Assembly (NCBI GenBank): GCA_963726125.1
Contig: CAVSBG010000008.1
Location: forward strand, 434,001-498,000
Reading direction: 5' to 3'
Length of the DNA stretch: 64,000 nucleotides
Origin: JAMXLO01 sp963726125
GTDB lineage: Bacteria; Pseudomonadota; Alphaproteobacteria; Acetobacterales; Acetobacteraceae
Part shown: piece by piece, positions 34,346 to 43,523 of the stretch
How the letters are laid out: every line of letters starts with the position of its first letter
Numbering within the stretch: the stretch's first letter is position 1
Translations under genes and position numbers: made by a program
The notes under the pieces: generated by a model
Told to the model about the DNA's origin: nothing
The model's database searches: none
What the model saw: only the letters and a program-made list of their open reading frames with translations

Positions 34346-35718
34346 CAGGCCGTCCTCCCCTGCGCGATCCCGGCCACCAGTTCAGCGAATCGGTCACCGC
34401 GCGCCTCGAAGCCGGTGAACTGATCGAAGCTGGCGCAGGCCGGCGACAGCAGCACAACGGATGCGCTCGCCTCGCGTGCCGCTGCGAACGCCATCGGCAC
34501 GGCCGCATCGAGCGTCTCGGCCATGTCGTAACCAACTCCATTTGCGGCGAGCGTCTCGGCAAGCGCTGGTGCATCACGTCCGATCAGCACGGCATGCGCA
34601 ACGCGTGGGAAGAACGGCATCAGTGGTTCGATGCCGCCTGCTTTCGCAAGGCCGCCCAGGATCCACACGAGCTTGTCGTAGCAGCCAAGCGCGCGCGCCG
34701 TCGCATCGGCGTTGGTCGCCTTGCTATCATTGACGAACGCGATCCCATCGATGGTCGCCACAAGCTTCTGCCGGTGCGGCAACGCGGAGAAACTACGCAG
34801 CCCTTGAGCGATGTCGGCTCGCGCCACGCCAAGCGCGCCGGTGATCGCCAAAGCCGCCGCGGCGTTCTGTGCGTTGTGCGAACCGGGCAGCGACGGCGCC
34901 TCCGCCATCGGCAGGATCACGCCCGCCGCGTCGCGCAGCATACCGTGATCGCACCACACATCAGCGGCGCCCTCGCCGGACACAGTGACGACACGTGCGG
35001 GCTTTGCACGCAATCGCTCCGCCAGCGCCCGCGAATCGGCATCGTCCACGCCGACGACAGCCAGATCCCCCGCCGTCTGCCGATCAAAGACGGCTTGCTT
35101 GGCGGCCATGTAACCCACCATGTCGCCATGACGATCGAGATGATCCGGGCTGAGATTGAGCATCGCTGCGGCATCGAAGCGGAGCGTGGCGAGTCGCTCC
35201 AACATATAGGACGACATTTCGAGGACGTAGCAACCGTCGTCCGGCAACAGTTCCAGCGCCAGCGCCGCCGTGCCGAGATTGCCGCCCGCCACCGCCGCCC
35301 GCCCGGCCGTCGTCAGAATGTGTGCCGTCAACGCCGTCGTGGTGGACTTGCCATTGGTGCCGGTGATGCCGACGAAACGCGCCCGTGACCCCGTCTGCCG
35401 CACCGCGCGGTACAGCAGTTCCGCATCTGACAATATCGGCACGCCCCAGGCGCGGGCGCGCTCGGTCACCGGATGCGCTTTCGGCGGCATGTGCGGAATG
35501 CCCGGCGACAGCACCAGCGCATCGAACGCGAAATCCTCGCTGCGGAGATCGCGCAACATCAGATCGTTTGCCTCGGCGCGTGCCTCCGGCTTGTCGTCCC
35601 ACGCCACGACTTCGGCACCCATCGCCATCAGCGCGCGCGCCGCCGGCAGGCCGTTGCGCCCCAGCCCCATCACTGCGAAGCGCCGTCCACGGAACAGATC
35701 GGAGGGAAAGGTGCTCAT
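34345..35718 (-). CDS. murD: UDP-N-acetylmuramoyl-L-alanine--D-glutamate ligase
   Basis: 457 residues. N-terminal Rossmann-like domain (FAVMGLGRNGLPAARALMAM), ATP loop GITGTNGKSTTTAL, VLEMSSYMLERL, LPGSHNAQNAAAALAI and FVNDSKATNADATARAL are all canonical. Adds D-Glu to UDP-MurNAc-L-Ala. Coupled to mraY (four-base overlap) and ftsW. Confidence 0.97.
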   Translation of the reverse strand: MSTFPSDLFRGRRFAVMGLGRNGLPAARALMAMGAEVVAWDDKPEARAEANDLMLRDLRSEDFAFDALVLSPGIPHMPPKAHPVTERARAWGVPILSDAELLYRAVRQTGSRARFVGITGTNGKSTTTALTAHILTTAGRAAVAGGNLGTAALALELLPDDGCYVLEMSSYMLERLATLRFDAAAMLNLSPDHLDRHGDMVGYMAAKQAVFDRQTAGDLAVVGVDDADSRALAERLRAKPARVVTVSGEGAADVWCDHGMLRDAAGVILPMAEAPSLPGSHNAQNAAAALAITGALGVARADIAQGLRSFSALPHRQKLVATIDGIAFVNDSKATNADATARALGCYDKLVWILGGLAKAGGIEPLMPFFPRVAHAVLIGRDAPALAETLAANGVGYDMAETLDAAVPMAFAAAREASASVVLLSPACASFDQFTGFEARGDRFAELVAGIAQGRTA

Positions 35719-36803
35719 CTGATCTTCAACGTCGCCAGCCCAGCCAGCGCCAGGATCATCGATATGATCCAGAAACGAATGACGATCGTGGGTTCCGACC
35801 AGCCCTTCTTCTCGAAGTGATGGTGCAGCGGTGCCATCAGGAACACCCGCCTGCCGGTGCGCTTGTACCAGAACACCTGCACGATGACCGACACGGTCTC
35901 CACGACGAACAGGCCGCCGACGATCACCAGCACGATCTCATGCTTCACCGCCACGGCGATCGCGCCCAGCGCGCCACCCAGCGCCAATGAACCGGTGTCG
36001 CCCATGAACACCGCGGCAGGGGGGGCATTGAACCACAAAAATCCCAGCCCCGCGCCAATCAGCGCCGAGCAGAACACCGCGAGTTCCTGCGCGCCGGGGA
36101 TTGGATTGAGTTGCAGGTAATCAGCGAAGATGCGGTTGCCCACCAGATACGTGATCAGCGCGAACACGCCGGCACAGATGATTGTCGGAACGATGGCAAG
36201 ACCATCCAGACCGTCCGTCAGGTTCACTGCGTTCGACGCGCCTAGCATCACGAGCATCGCGAAGATCGGGAAGCTCAAGCCGAGCGGTATCACCACTTCC
36301 TTGAACACAGGTATGGTGACCGCCGTCGCCAGCGGCCCGCGCGTCAGCAGCATCAGCCAGACCGCCGCGATCAATCCGATCAAGCCCTGCGCGATCATCT
36401 TCACCCGCGGCGACACACCCTTGTGGTTGTTGCGCGACAGCTTGAGATAATCGTCAACGAAACCCAGCACGCCATAGCCGAGCGTCACGAACATAACTGC
36501 CCACACATAGAGATTCCGCAGATCCACCCACAGCAGCGTGGAGATCACCAGCGCGGACAGGATCAGCACACCGCCCATCGTCGGCGTGCCCTTCTTCTCG
36601 ATCAGATGCCGCTCCGGCCCATCACTGCGTATCGGCTGCCCGTTGCGTTGCAGCGACTTCAGCCAGCGGATCACCGGCGGGCCAAGAATGAAGCTGACAA
36701 CCAGCGCAGTCAGGCACGCGGCGCCCGACCGGAACGTGATGTAGCGGAACAGATTGAACAGGATGAACTGGTTGGCGAATGGCCGCGTCAGGTCGAACAG
36801 CAT
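35715..36803 (-). CDS. mraY: Phospho-N-acetylmuramoyl-pentapeptide transferase
   Basis: 362-residue, ten-helix membrane enzyme that makes lipid I from UDP-MurNAc-pentapeptide and undecaprenyl phosphate. FVDDYLKLSRNNHKGVS (Asp-Asp motif), ASNAVNLTDGLDGLAIVPT and AVFMGDTGSLALGGALGAIA are the three catalytic regions, and APLHHHFEKKGWSEPTIVIR is the HHH motif. Shares its first base with the murF stop. Confidence 0.98.
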   Translation of the reverse strand: MLFDLTRPFANQFILFNLFRYITFRSGAACLTALVVSFILGPPVIRWLKSLQRNGQPIRSDGPERHLIEKKGTPTMGGVLILSALVISTLLWVDLRNLYVWAVMFVTLGYGVLGFVDDYLKLSRNNHKGVSPRVKMIAQGLIGLIAAVWLMLLTRGPLATAVTIPVFKEVVIPLGLSFPIFAMLVMLGASNAVNLTDGLDGLAIVPTIICAGVFALITYLVGNRIFADYLQLNPIPGAQELAVFCSALIGAGLGFLWFNAPPAAVFMGDTGSLALGGALGAIAVAVKHEIVLVIVGGLFVVETVSVIVQVFWYKRTGRRVFLMAPLHHHFEKKGWSEPTIVIRFWIISMILALAGLATLKIR

Positions 36804-38185
36804 TATGCGGCCTCCGCGCGTGGTGTCAGCGCATTGACCACCAGCTTCATCCGGCTGCCGAGGCTGCCCTTGATCAGCACCGCATCACCCGGCGCCAGCG
36901 CGCCCGCCACGATCGGTGCCAGCGCCGCCGAATCCTGGGCGTGCGCGCCGCGGATCGCCTCAGGCACCGAGGCGAACAGTTCAGCCATCAGCGGCCCGCA
37001 GGTGAACAACCGTCCGCACGCCGCCGCCACATCGCCTGCCAGCGCGCGGTGCTCAGCGGGGCCGGCGTCACCCAGCTCCAGCATGTCACCCAGCACCGCG
37101 ATGCGACGCTTCGCCGGCTGCAGCCGCAGCACCGCAAGCGCCGCCCGGATCGAGGCGGGATTGCCGTTGTAGCTCTCGTCCAGCAGCAAGGCGGTGCCGC
37201 CCGCCACCGCGACCGGTCGCCGCGCGCCGCGCCCGCTGACCGGGGCAAAATCCTCCAGCGCGAGGCTGATGCGGCCATAAAGCGCCGTCGGGCACGCGCT
37301 CACGTGAATCGCGCCGGCGATCGCCGCCAACGCATTCATCGCCATGTGTCGCCCAGGTGCATTGAGCCGGAAGCGCACCGGATGCCCGTGCACCTCGACG
37401 CCGACATCGCTGCCGTCCGCGTCCGTGTTCAACTGGGTCAGGCGCACATTCGCACCCAGGCTCGCCCCGAACGTCACGACGCGCGCGGCGCCAACGGCCA
37501 TGCGTAACCGCGGCAGCAGCGGCAAGTCTGCCGGCAGCACCGCGACGCCATCCGGCACCAGCGCCCGCAGCAGCGACGCCTTCTCGTCCGCAATGGCCTC
37601 GATCGAGCCGAGAAACCCGATATGCGCCGCCTCGATCGCGGTGATCACCGCGACATGCGGCTGCGCAAGCTGCGCCAGCGGTGCGATCTCGCCCGCGTGG
37701 TTCATGCCGATCTCGGCAACGCAGAACGCGGCATCGGGCGGCAAACGTGCCAACGTCAGCGGCAATCCCCAATGATTGTTATACGACGCGACCGCCGCAT
37801 GCGTGTGCCCGAGCGTCGACAGGATCTTCCGCAGCATCTCCTTCGTCGTGGTCTTCCCGACGCTTCCGGTGACCGCGATAAGCTGCCCGGTGAAGCGATG
37901 CCTCGCATAACCACCCAACCGATGCAGCCCGGCCAGCGTGTCGTCCACCAGCAGCAGATGCCCCGCATCCGGCACATCGCGGTGCACCATCGCACCGGCC
38001 GCGCCCTTCGCCATCGCGTCGGCGACGAAGGCATGCCCATCCCCGGCCTCGCCGCGCAAAGCGACGAACAGATCATCCGCCTGCAAGCTGCGCGTATCGA
38101 TCGAGACGCCACTGGCGGCGAACGGTGTTTCCATCGCTCCACCGGTGGCCTCCAGCAGATCGTGCGGGGTCCAAAGCGCGCTCAC
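36803..38185 (-). CDS. murF: UDP-MurNAc-tripeptide--D-alanyl-D-alanine ligase
   Basis: About 460 residues from a GTG at 38185 (giving VSALWTPHDLLEATGG, a family-typical beginning). An ATG at 38224 would add 13 residues and has GGGGGAG from repeat locus E only five bases upstream, so both starts are possible. ATP loop ITVTGSVGKTTTKEML-like (AVTGSVGKTTTKEML), AEIGMNHAGEIAPLA, PGRHMAMNALAAIA and LLLDESYNGNPASIRAAL identify MurF, which adds D-Ala-D-Ala. Confidence 0.95.
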   Translation of the reverse strand: MSALWTPHDLLEATGGAMETPFAASGVSIDTRSLQADDLFVALRGEAGDGHAFVADAMAKGAAGAMVHRDVPDAGHLLLVDDTLAGLHRLGGYARHRFTGQLIAVTGSVGKTTTKEMLRKILSTLGHTHAAVASYNNHWGLPLTLARLPPDAAFCVAEIGMNHAGEIAPLAQLAQPHVAVITAIEAAHIGFLGSIEAIADEKASLLRALVPDGVAVLPADLPLLPRLRMAVGAARVVTFGASLGANVRLTQLNTDADGSDVGVEVHGHPVRFRLNAPGRHMAMNALAAIAGAIHVSACPTALYGRISLALEDFAPVSGRGARRPVAVAGGTALLLDESYNGNPASIRAALAVLRLQPAKRRIAVLGDMLELGDAGPAEHRALAGDVAAACGRLFTCGPLMAELFASVPEAIRGAHAQDSAALAPIVAGALAPGDAVLIKGSLGSRMKLVVNALTPRAEAA

Positions 38186-38227
38186 GACGCCTGACTCTCG
38201 ACCTGCGTAGGGGCCCGTTCGCATGAG

Positions 38228-38269
38228 TTCTCCCCCTCCCCTTGCGGGAGGGGGTAAGGGGGAGGGGGC
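38228..38269. repeat. CCCCTTGCGGGAGGGG palindromic repeat (locus E, single copy)
   Basis: Single arm between murE and murF, genes that are tightly packed in most relatives. On the minus strand its end (GGGGGAG) falls five bases before the possible murF ATG at 38224. Confidence 0.9.
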
Positions 38270-38282
38270 CATCCGTAACCCA

Positions 38283-39761
38283 TCACGCCACACCAACCAG
38301 CCGGCGCACCACCGAGACATCGTCGAACGGCACCACCGTGCCCCCAATCGTCTGCCCCTGCTCGTGCCCCTTGCCGGCCACCGCCAGCACGTCCCCCGGC
38401 CCCAGCCCATTCAACGCCGCGGCAATCGCGCTCTCGCGATCCCCGCCGTCGCGTCCCCCCGGGCACGCCGCCAGCACGGCGGCCCGTATCGTGGCCGGGT
38501 CCTCGCTCCGCGGATTGTCGTCCGTGACGATGGACACATCGGCGAACCCAGCCGCCGCCGCCCCCATCAGCGGCCGCTTGCCGCGATCGCGATCCCCGCC
38601 GGCGCCGAACACCACGTGCAGCCGCCCCGCCGTGTGCGGACGCAGCGCCGTCAACAGCCGTTCCAGCGCGTCCGGCGTATGCGCATAATCGACATACACC
38701 GCCGCCCCATTCGGCAGCCGCGCCGCCAATTCCAGTCGCCCCCGCACGCCCTGCAGCGAACCCAGCCGCTCCAGCGCGTCCCGCTCCCCCAGCGCCATCG
38801 CAAGTTCCGCCGCCATCAGCGCGTTGTCCGCCTGGAACCGTCCCGGCAGCGGCAGAGTGACCTCGCGTTCCCGCCCTGCCAGCGCGACGCGCAGCACCTG
38901 ACCATCCGGCCGCGGCACCGTCTCCAGCAGCCGGATCGCCGAACCGCTCTCGCCGACCGTCCGCAGCACCAGCCGCCGCCGGGTGGCAATCTCGCCCAGT
39001 GCATCCAGCGTCGTGCCGTCCATCTCGCTGCTCGCGACGACCGGCGCGCCCGATGGCAGCAGTTCGACGAACAATCGCAGTTTCGCTGCCCGGTACCCCT
39101 CCATCGACCCGTGATAGTCCAGATGGTCCCGCGTCAGATTGGTGAACGCCGCCGCCGCCAGCCGCACGCCGTCCAGCCTGAACTGATCGAGCCCGTGCGA
39201 TGAAGCTTCGATCGCCGCGTGCTGCACCCCCGCGCGTGCCAACGCCGCGAGTGTCTCCGACAGGCTCACCGGATCAGGCGTCGTCAGCCCCGGACCAGGC
39301 TCAAAGCCAGGTGCCATCAGGCCGAGCGTGCCGAGGCTCGCTGCCAAACGTCCGTCCGAGGCCCAAATCTGGCGCAGGAACTCGACCGTGCTCGTCTTGC
39401 CGTTGGTTCCGGTCACCGCGACCATCACCCGTGGCTGCCCGCCAGCCAGCCCGGCCGCGAGTTCCGCCAGACGCCGCCGAGGCTCCGGATCCTCCAGCAT
39501 TGGCCGCGGCGGCACGCCAGGTGGCCATTCGGTCCCTTGCGGCGCCAGCACCGCCACAGCGCCACGTGACACGGCATCCGGAATGAATGCGCGTCCATCC
39601 ACCCGGCTGCCCGGCAGCGCGGCGAACATGAACCCCGGAGCCACACGCCTGCTGTCCGCCGTGATGCCCGAAATATCCAACGCCCCGGCCACGCCCCACG
39701 GAGCGGAAGCGGCGCCTCCAGCCAGGGCGGGGACCTGACGCATGAGATCAGCGAGCCGCAA
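38283..39761 (-). CDS. murE: UDP-MurNAc-L-Ala-D-Glu--meso-diaminopimelate ligase
   Basis: 492 residues. ATP loop AVTGTNGKTSTVEFLR, EASSHGLDQFRLDGVRLAAA, NLTRDHLDYHGSMEGYRAAK and VYVDYAHTPDALERLL are standard, and DDNPRSEDP is the motif that selects meso-diaminopimelate, so the peptidoglycan is Gram-negative type. The track-consistent start is a TTG at 39761, overlapping the ftsI end by 14 bases. An ATG six codons later is the alternative, but the family normally begins with the RLADL segment, which favours TTG. Confidence 0.96.
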   Translation of the reverse strand: MRLADLMRQVPALAGGAASAPWGVAGALDISGITADSRRVAPGFMFAALPGSRVDGRAFIPDAVSRGAVAVLAPQGTEWPPGVPPRPMLEDPEPRRRLAELAAGLAGGQPRVMVAVTGTNGKTSTVEFLRQIWASDGRLAASLGTLGLMAPGFEPGPGLTTPDPVSLSETLAALARAGVQHAAIEASSHGLDQFRLDGVRLAAAAFTNLTRDHLDYHGSMEGYRAAKLRLFVELLPSGAPVVASSEMDGTTLDALGEIATRRRLVLRTVGESGSAIRLLETVPRPDGQVLRVALAGREREVTLPLPGRFQADNALMAAELAMALGERDALERLGSLQGVRGRLELAARLPNGAAVYVDYAHTPDALERLLTALRPHTAGRLHVVFGAGGDRDRGKRPLMGAAAAGFADVSIVTDDNPRSEDPATIRAAVLAACPGGRDGGDRESAIAAALNGLGPGDVLAVAGKGHEQGQTIGGTVVPFDDVSVVRRLVGVA

Positions 39762-41769
39762 CGGAATTGGGAACCGCGATAGCCGGCTGGACTGTGGCGG
39801 CAGGCAATGCCGCCTCGCGCCGGACCGGGCGGAGAACGGACCGCGGCGTCGGGATCGTCGTCGCAGGCACCGTCAGCCCGGGCTTCGCCGGCACCTCCGC
39901 TGTCTTCCGCGCCGCCAGCTCGGCGGCTGCCGTTGTGGGCCCTCGTGCCACGGCACCAGGCGGCCGGCCGGGCTCCAACGGAATCGCCAGCGCCGCATTG
40001 ATCGCCGGCGCGTCCTGGGTGTCCGGCAGCATGCCCAGCATCGGGGCAGAGCGCGCGATCACACGGCCGGCTTCCGGTGCGGCCACCCAGCCTGCCGTCG
40101 AATACCCGTACGTGGCCTTATTCCCGTGCGGTTCGTCCAGCATCATGTAGACCGCGTAGCGTGGCGCGTTCATCGGGAACACGCTGGTGAACGCCGCGAC
40201 GTTGAAGCTCTCCTTGAAGCCACGCTTGTAGCCGTGCGCGCCAACCTTCTCGGCGGTGCCGGTCTTGCCGCCGGGGTAGTAGCCGGGCACCTCCGCCTGC
40301 TTGCCGAACCCGTCGGTGACCACCAGCCGCATCAGCTTGTGCATCAGGTCCGTGGTCGTCGGCTGCTCCACCTGCACGCCGTCCGGCTGGTCGCCGGGTT
40401 GCAGGGCAAGGATGGTCGGGCGCCGCAGCACGCCGGTCGCCACCGCCGCCGTCCCGCGCACCACGTGCAGTGGCGAGACGGAGATGCCATGGCCGAACGC
40501 CACGGTCATCGTCACGATCTCCTTCCAGGCCGAGGCCGGCTGTATGATCGGCATCCCAGCCTCCGGCAGCTCGATGCCCACGCGGCCGAACATGCCCATC
40601 GACTTCAGCCACGCGCGCTGCCGTTCCGCACCAACGTCCAGCCCGATATGCGCCGCCCCCAGGTTGGATGAGTAGGCGAGTACTTCCGGGAGATACAGCC
40701 AGCGATGCTTGCCTTCGAAATCACTGATGGTGAAGCGGCCAATATGGATGTCGTGCGCCGCGTCGAATTGATCCCAGATATGCACCACGCCATTGTCGAT
40801 CGCCATCGACGCAGTCTGCAGTTTGAACGTGCTGCCCGGCTCGTACATGCCGGTCACCGCCCGATTGAACCGATCGTCCGCCGGCGTCGTGCGGAAGTCG
40901 TTGGTGTCGTAGTCGGGCAGGCTGACCATCGCCAGCACCTCGCCCGTGTTCACGTCCATCACGATGCCGCACCCGCCGATAGCCTGGAATTCATCCATCG
41001 CCTTCGACAGTTCGTCGCGCACCACCGCCTGCACGCGCACGTCGATCGACAGCTTCATCGGCGAGTGATCCGCGAACAGCCGCTTGTCGAAGAACTTCTC
41101 CACCCCCGCAACGCCATGTTCGTCGACGTCGACACCGCCCAGCACCTGCGCCGCAACGCGGCCCATCGGGTAGTGCCGCTCCTCGGTTGGCTGGAAATCG
41201 ATCCCGGGAATGCCGAGTGCGTTGATCGCCAGTTCCTCGCGCGGCGTGATGCGGCGCTCCAGCCAGACGAACTGCCGATTCGGCTGCGACAGCCGCTCCC
41301 GGGCAGCTGCCTCATCCAGCCGTGGCAGCGCCTGCTTCAGCCGATGTGCCGCATCGGCCGGATCGATGATTTGCCGCGGGTCGGCAAACACCGCCACCGT
41401 CGGCAGCGAGATCGCCAGGATCTGCCCATTGCGGTCGGTGATCATCGCGCGCTGCGCCATCGAGGTCGCATCATCCTGCTTCGGCGCGTCCAGCAGCTGC
41501 GCGATCGGACGCTCCGGCCGATGCGGTGTCAGCGGCTCCAGGATCGTCGCGTCCGCCAGCTTGCCGACCACGGCGAGGAACAGCACACCAAATCCGAACG
41601 CCGTGTAGACCAGCCGTTTGTGGGTCTTTTCCAGCACCCGCCGGCGCAGCAGGTCGGGCTGCGTGACGCGTACGTTTTCCATGCGCGGCACGGCATCACC
41701 ACGCGCGGCACCCCAGCGATGTGCCGGCGTGCCACGCGGCGGGGAATTGGGGGAGGGCGCGTCGCTCAT
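39748..41769 (-). CDS. ftsI: Septal peptidoglycan transpeptidase FtsI (PBP3)
   Basis: 673 residues. Cytoplasmic head, one transmembrane helix (about 52-70), a dimerisation/pedestal domain (about 100-230) and the transpeptidase domain with S313-x-x-K316 in YEPGSTFK, S367-S-N369 and K502-T-G in GGKTGTAEK. A Pro/Ala/Thr-rich tail of roughly 75-100 residues follows the transpeptidase domain and is longer than in E. coli. It crosslinks septal peptidoglycan with FtsW. Between ftsL (3-base gap) and murE (overlap). Confidence 0.97.
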   Translation of the reverse strand: MSDAPSPNSPPRGTPAHRWGAARGDAVPRMENVRVTQPDLLRRRVLEKTHKRLVYTAFGFGVLFLAVVGKLADATILEPLTPHRPERPIAQLLDAPKQDDATSMAQRAMITDRNGQILAISLPTVAVFADPRQIIDPADAAHRLKQALPRLDEAAARERLSQPNRQFVWLERRITPREELAINALGIPGIDFQPTEERHYPMGRVAAQVLGGVDVDEHGVAGVEKFFDKRLFADHSPMKLSIDVRVQAVVRDELSKAMDEFQAIGGCGIVMDVNTGEVLAMVSLPDYDTNDFRTTPADDRFNRAVTGMYEPGSTFKLQTASMAIDNGVVHIWDQFDAAHDIHIGRFTISDFEGKHRWLYLPEVLAYSSNLGAAHIGLDVGAERQRAWLKSMGMFGRVGIELPEAGMPIIQPASAWKEIVTMTVAFGHGISVSPLHVVRGTAAVATGVLRRPTILALQPGDQPDGVQVEQPTTTDLMHKLMRLVVTDGFGKQAEVPGYYPGGKTGTAEKVGAHGYKRGFKESFNVAAFTSVFPMNAPRYAVYMMLDEPHGNKATYGYSTAGWVAAPEAGRVIARSAPMLGMLPDTQDAPAINAALAIPLEPGRPPGAVARGPTTAAAELAARKTAEVPAKPGLTVPATTIPTPRSVLRPVRREAALPAATVQPAIAVPNSVAAR

Positions 41770-41772
41770 CGC

Positions 41773-42579
41773 TCAGCCGCCGCCCCCCTGAGTGCCGGGC
41801 CACGGCGTGGGGGCGGGCAAAGGCTGCGGCGCCGCCACCGAGGTACTGCGTGCCATGCCAAGCGCCGAACCGGTGTACGCCGCACCCGTATACTGCGGCG
41901 TCGATGCCGGCGAAGTGACCCGAGCGGGCACCACGACTGGCCGGCTCACCTCAGCCGCGACGATCGGCCGCGACGCGGCTTGTGCCGGCCGCGGCGTCTC
42001 CGTGACCACAGGCGACGATCGCGGCGGCGTTGCCTCCGCAACAACGGCGGGTGGCCGCGGCGGCGGCTTGCGTTCTGGTGTCCGAGGTGGCGACGGTGCC
42101 ACGGCCACCTCGGCAGGCTTGCTCGGCTGCGTCTGCGCCGGTTGCTGTGACGGTGTTGCCGGATGTGTCTCGGATGGCTTCGCAGCCAGCGCCGCAAGTG
42201 CCGCCGGTTTCGGCTGCTCCACCGGCACGGCGTCCGGCCCCTGTGCAACCGGCACCGGCTCCGGATCGGGCGGCGGCGCGGCGGCAGGCGCTTGCACGGC
42301 CGGCAGACGATTATCCAGCTCCGCCATGTTGGTGAACTGCCCCGGCGCCACCGTCTTCAGCGTGAGGAACTGATCCGCCAATGTCTGCAGCCGCTGCGGA
42401 TCATTCAGCAACGTCCACTCGGCGTGCATCACCCGGATCTGCTCGCGCAGCTTTTCCGTCCCGCGCACCGTGTCCTCGATCTGCCGATCGAGCAGCTGCA
42501 CGCGGTGCTTGGACTGATACAGATACAATCCCGAGCCGCACGCCAGCAGGAAGCAGAGGCAGGTGAAAGGCCGGATCAT
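41773..42579 (-). CDS. ftsL: FtsL-like divisome protein with a long Pro/Ala-rich periplasmic tail
   Basis: 268 residues. The first 90 fit FtsL: short head, transmembrane helix (FTCLCFLLACGSGLYLYQ), then a leucine-zipper-like coiled coil (LLDRQIEDTVRGTEKLREQI) and AEWTLLNDPQRLQTLADQF, a family hallmark. The remaining 175 or so residues are low-complexity Pro/Ala/Val/Thr. FtsL is usually near 100-130 residues, so this tail is an extension. Assignment also rests on its place between rsmH and ftsI; it overlaps rsmH by four bases. Confidence 0.88.
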   Translation of the reverse strand: MIRPFTCLCFLLACGSGLYLYQSKHRVQLLDRQIEDTVRGTEKLREQIRVMHAEWTLLNDPQRLQTLADQFLTLKTVAPGQFTNMAELDNRLPAVQAPAAAPPPDPEPVPVAQGPDAVPVEQPKPAALAALAAKPSETHPATPSQQPAQTQPSKPAEVAVAPSPPRTPERKPPPRPPAVVAEATPPRSSPVVTETPRPAQAASRPIVAAEVSRPVVVPARVTSPASTPQYTGAAYTGSALGMARSTSVAAPQPLPAPTPWPGTQGGGG

Positions 42580-43523
42580 GCCGACACCTCGCTGCGTTCG
42601 ATCGCACGCAGCCGTGCACTGCGCGCTCGCGGGTTGCTCACGATCTCCATGGCGCCGGGACGCTGGGCGCGTGCCGTCAGCGGGCGGAACTGTGGCGCGG
42701 TGCGGCCGGTCAGACCGCGTGGATCATGCCGCGATGGCGACGGCATGCGCCCCGTCGCCTCGGTCATGAACCGCTTCACAATACGGTCCTCGAGCGAATG
42801 GAACGCCACCACGATCAGCCGCCCGCCCGGCGCGAGCAGGCGGCTCGCTTGATCGAGCGCAGCCTCGATCTCGCCCAGTTCGTCGTTGACCCGAATGCGC
42901 AACGCCTGGAAGCTGCGTGTCGCCGGATCGATGCCGGAACGGTCCGGTGGCAATACTCTGCGGATCACCGCCGCCAGTTGCGATGTCGTCGCGATTGGTG
43001 CCTCGGCGCGCGCCGCGACAATGGCCCGAGCGATGCGGCGCGATGCCCGCTCCTCACCGAATTGGAACAGCACATCGGCGAGTTCCCGCTCCGCCAGCGT
43101 ATCGACCAGATCCGCGGCGGTCGGCCCGCTGCGGCTCATCCGCATATCGAGCGGCCCATCGCTCCGAAACGAAAACCCGCGCGCCGGTTCATCGATCTGG
43201 AACGACGACACACCGAGATCCAGCACGACCCCATCCAGCGCGGTGACGTTGCGCTCCGCCAGCAGCGCCAGCATGTCGCCAAACCGCCCCTGGATGAGAT
43301 GCAGCCGCCCCGGAAACCGGGCCGCCAGACTGGCTCCGCGCGCGATCGCATCAGGATCGCGATCGATCGCCCACAGTGTGCACGCTGCCGCCGCAAGTAT
43401 CGCGCCGGCATAACCGCCGCCGCCGAATGTGGCGTCCAGGTAGCGGCCGCCATCACGCGGCCCGAGCAGACCGATCACTTCGGACAGCATGACGGGGACA
43501 TGGGTTGGCATGGGCGCGCTCAT
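42576..43523 (-). CDS. rsmH: 16S rRNA (cytosine1402-N4)-methyltransferase
   Basis: 315-residue SAM-dependent enzyme. THVPVMLSEVIGLL start, YLDATFGGGGYAGAIL (SAM loop), DGVVLDLGVSSFQID, ARGFSFRSDGPLDMRM and APGGRLIVVAFHSLEDRIVK are diagnostic. Start ATG 43523 overlaps the mraZ stop by four bases; the longer upstream reading is antisense to nothing useful and overlaps mraZ. It is the conserved second gene of the dcw cluster. Confidence 0.97.
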   Translation of the reverse strand: MSAPMPTHVPVMLSEVIGLLGPRDGGRYLDATFGGGGYAGAILAAAACTLWAIDRDPDAIARGASLAARFPGRLHLIQGRFGDMLALLAERNVTALDGVVLDLGVSSFQIDEPARGFSFRSDGPLDMRMSRSGPTAADLVDTLAERELADVLFQFGEERASRRIARAIVAARAEAPIATTSQLAAVIRRVLPPDRSGIDPATRSFQALRIRVNDELGEIEAALDQASRLLAPGGRLIVVAFHSLEDRIVKRFMTEATGRMPSPSRHDPRGLTGRTAPQFRPLTARAQRPGAMEIVSNPRARSARLRAIERSEVSA

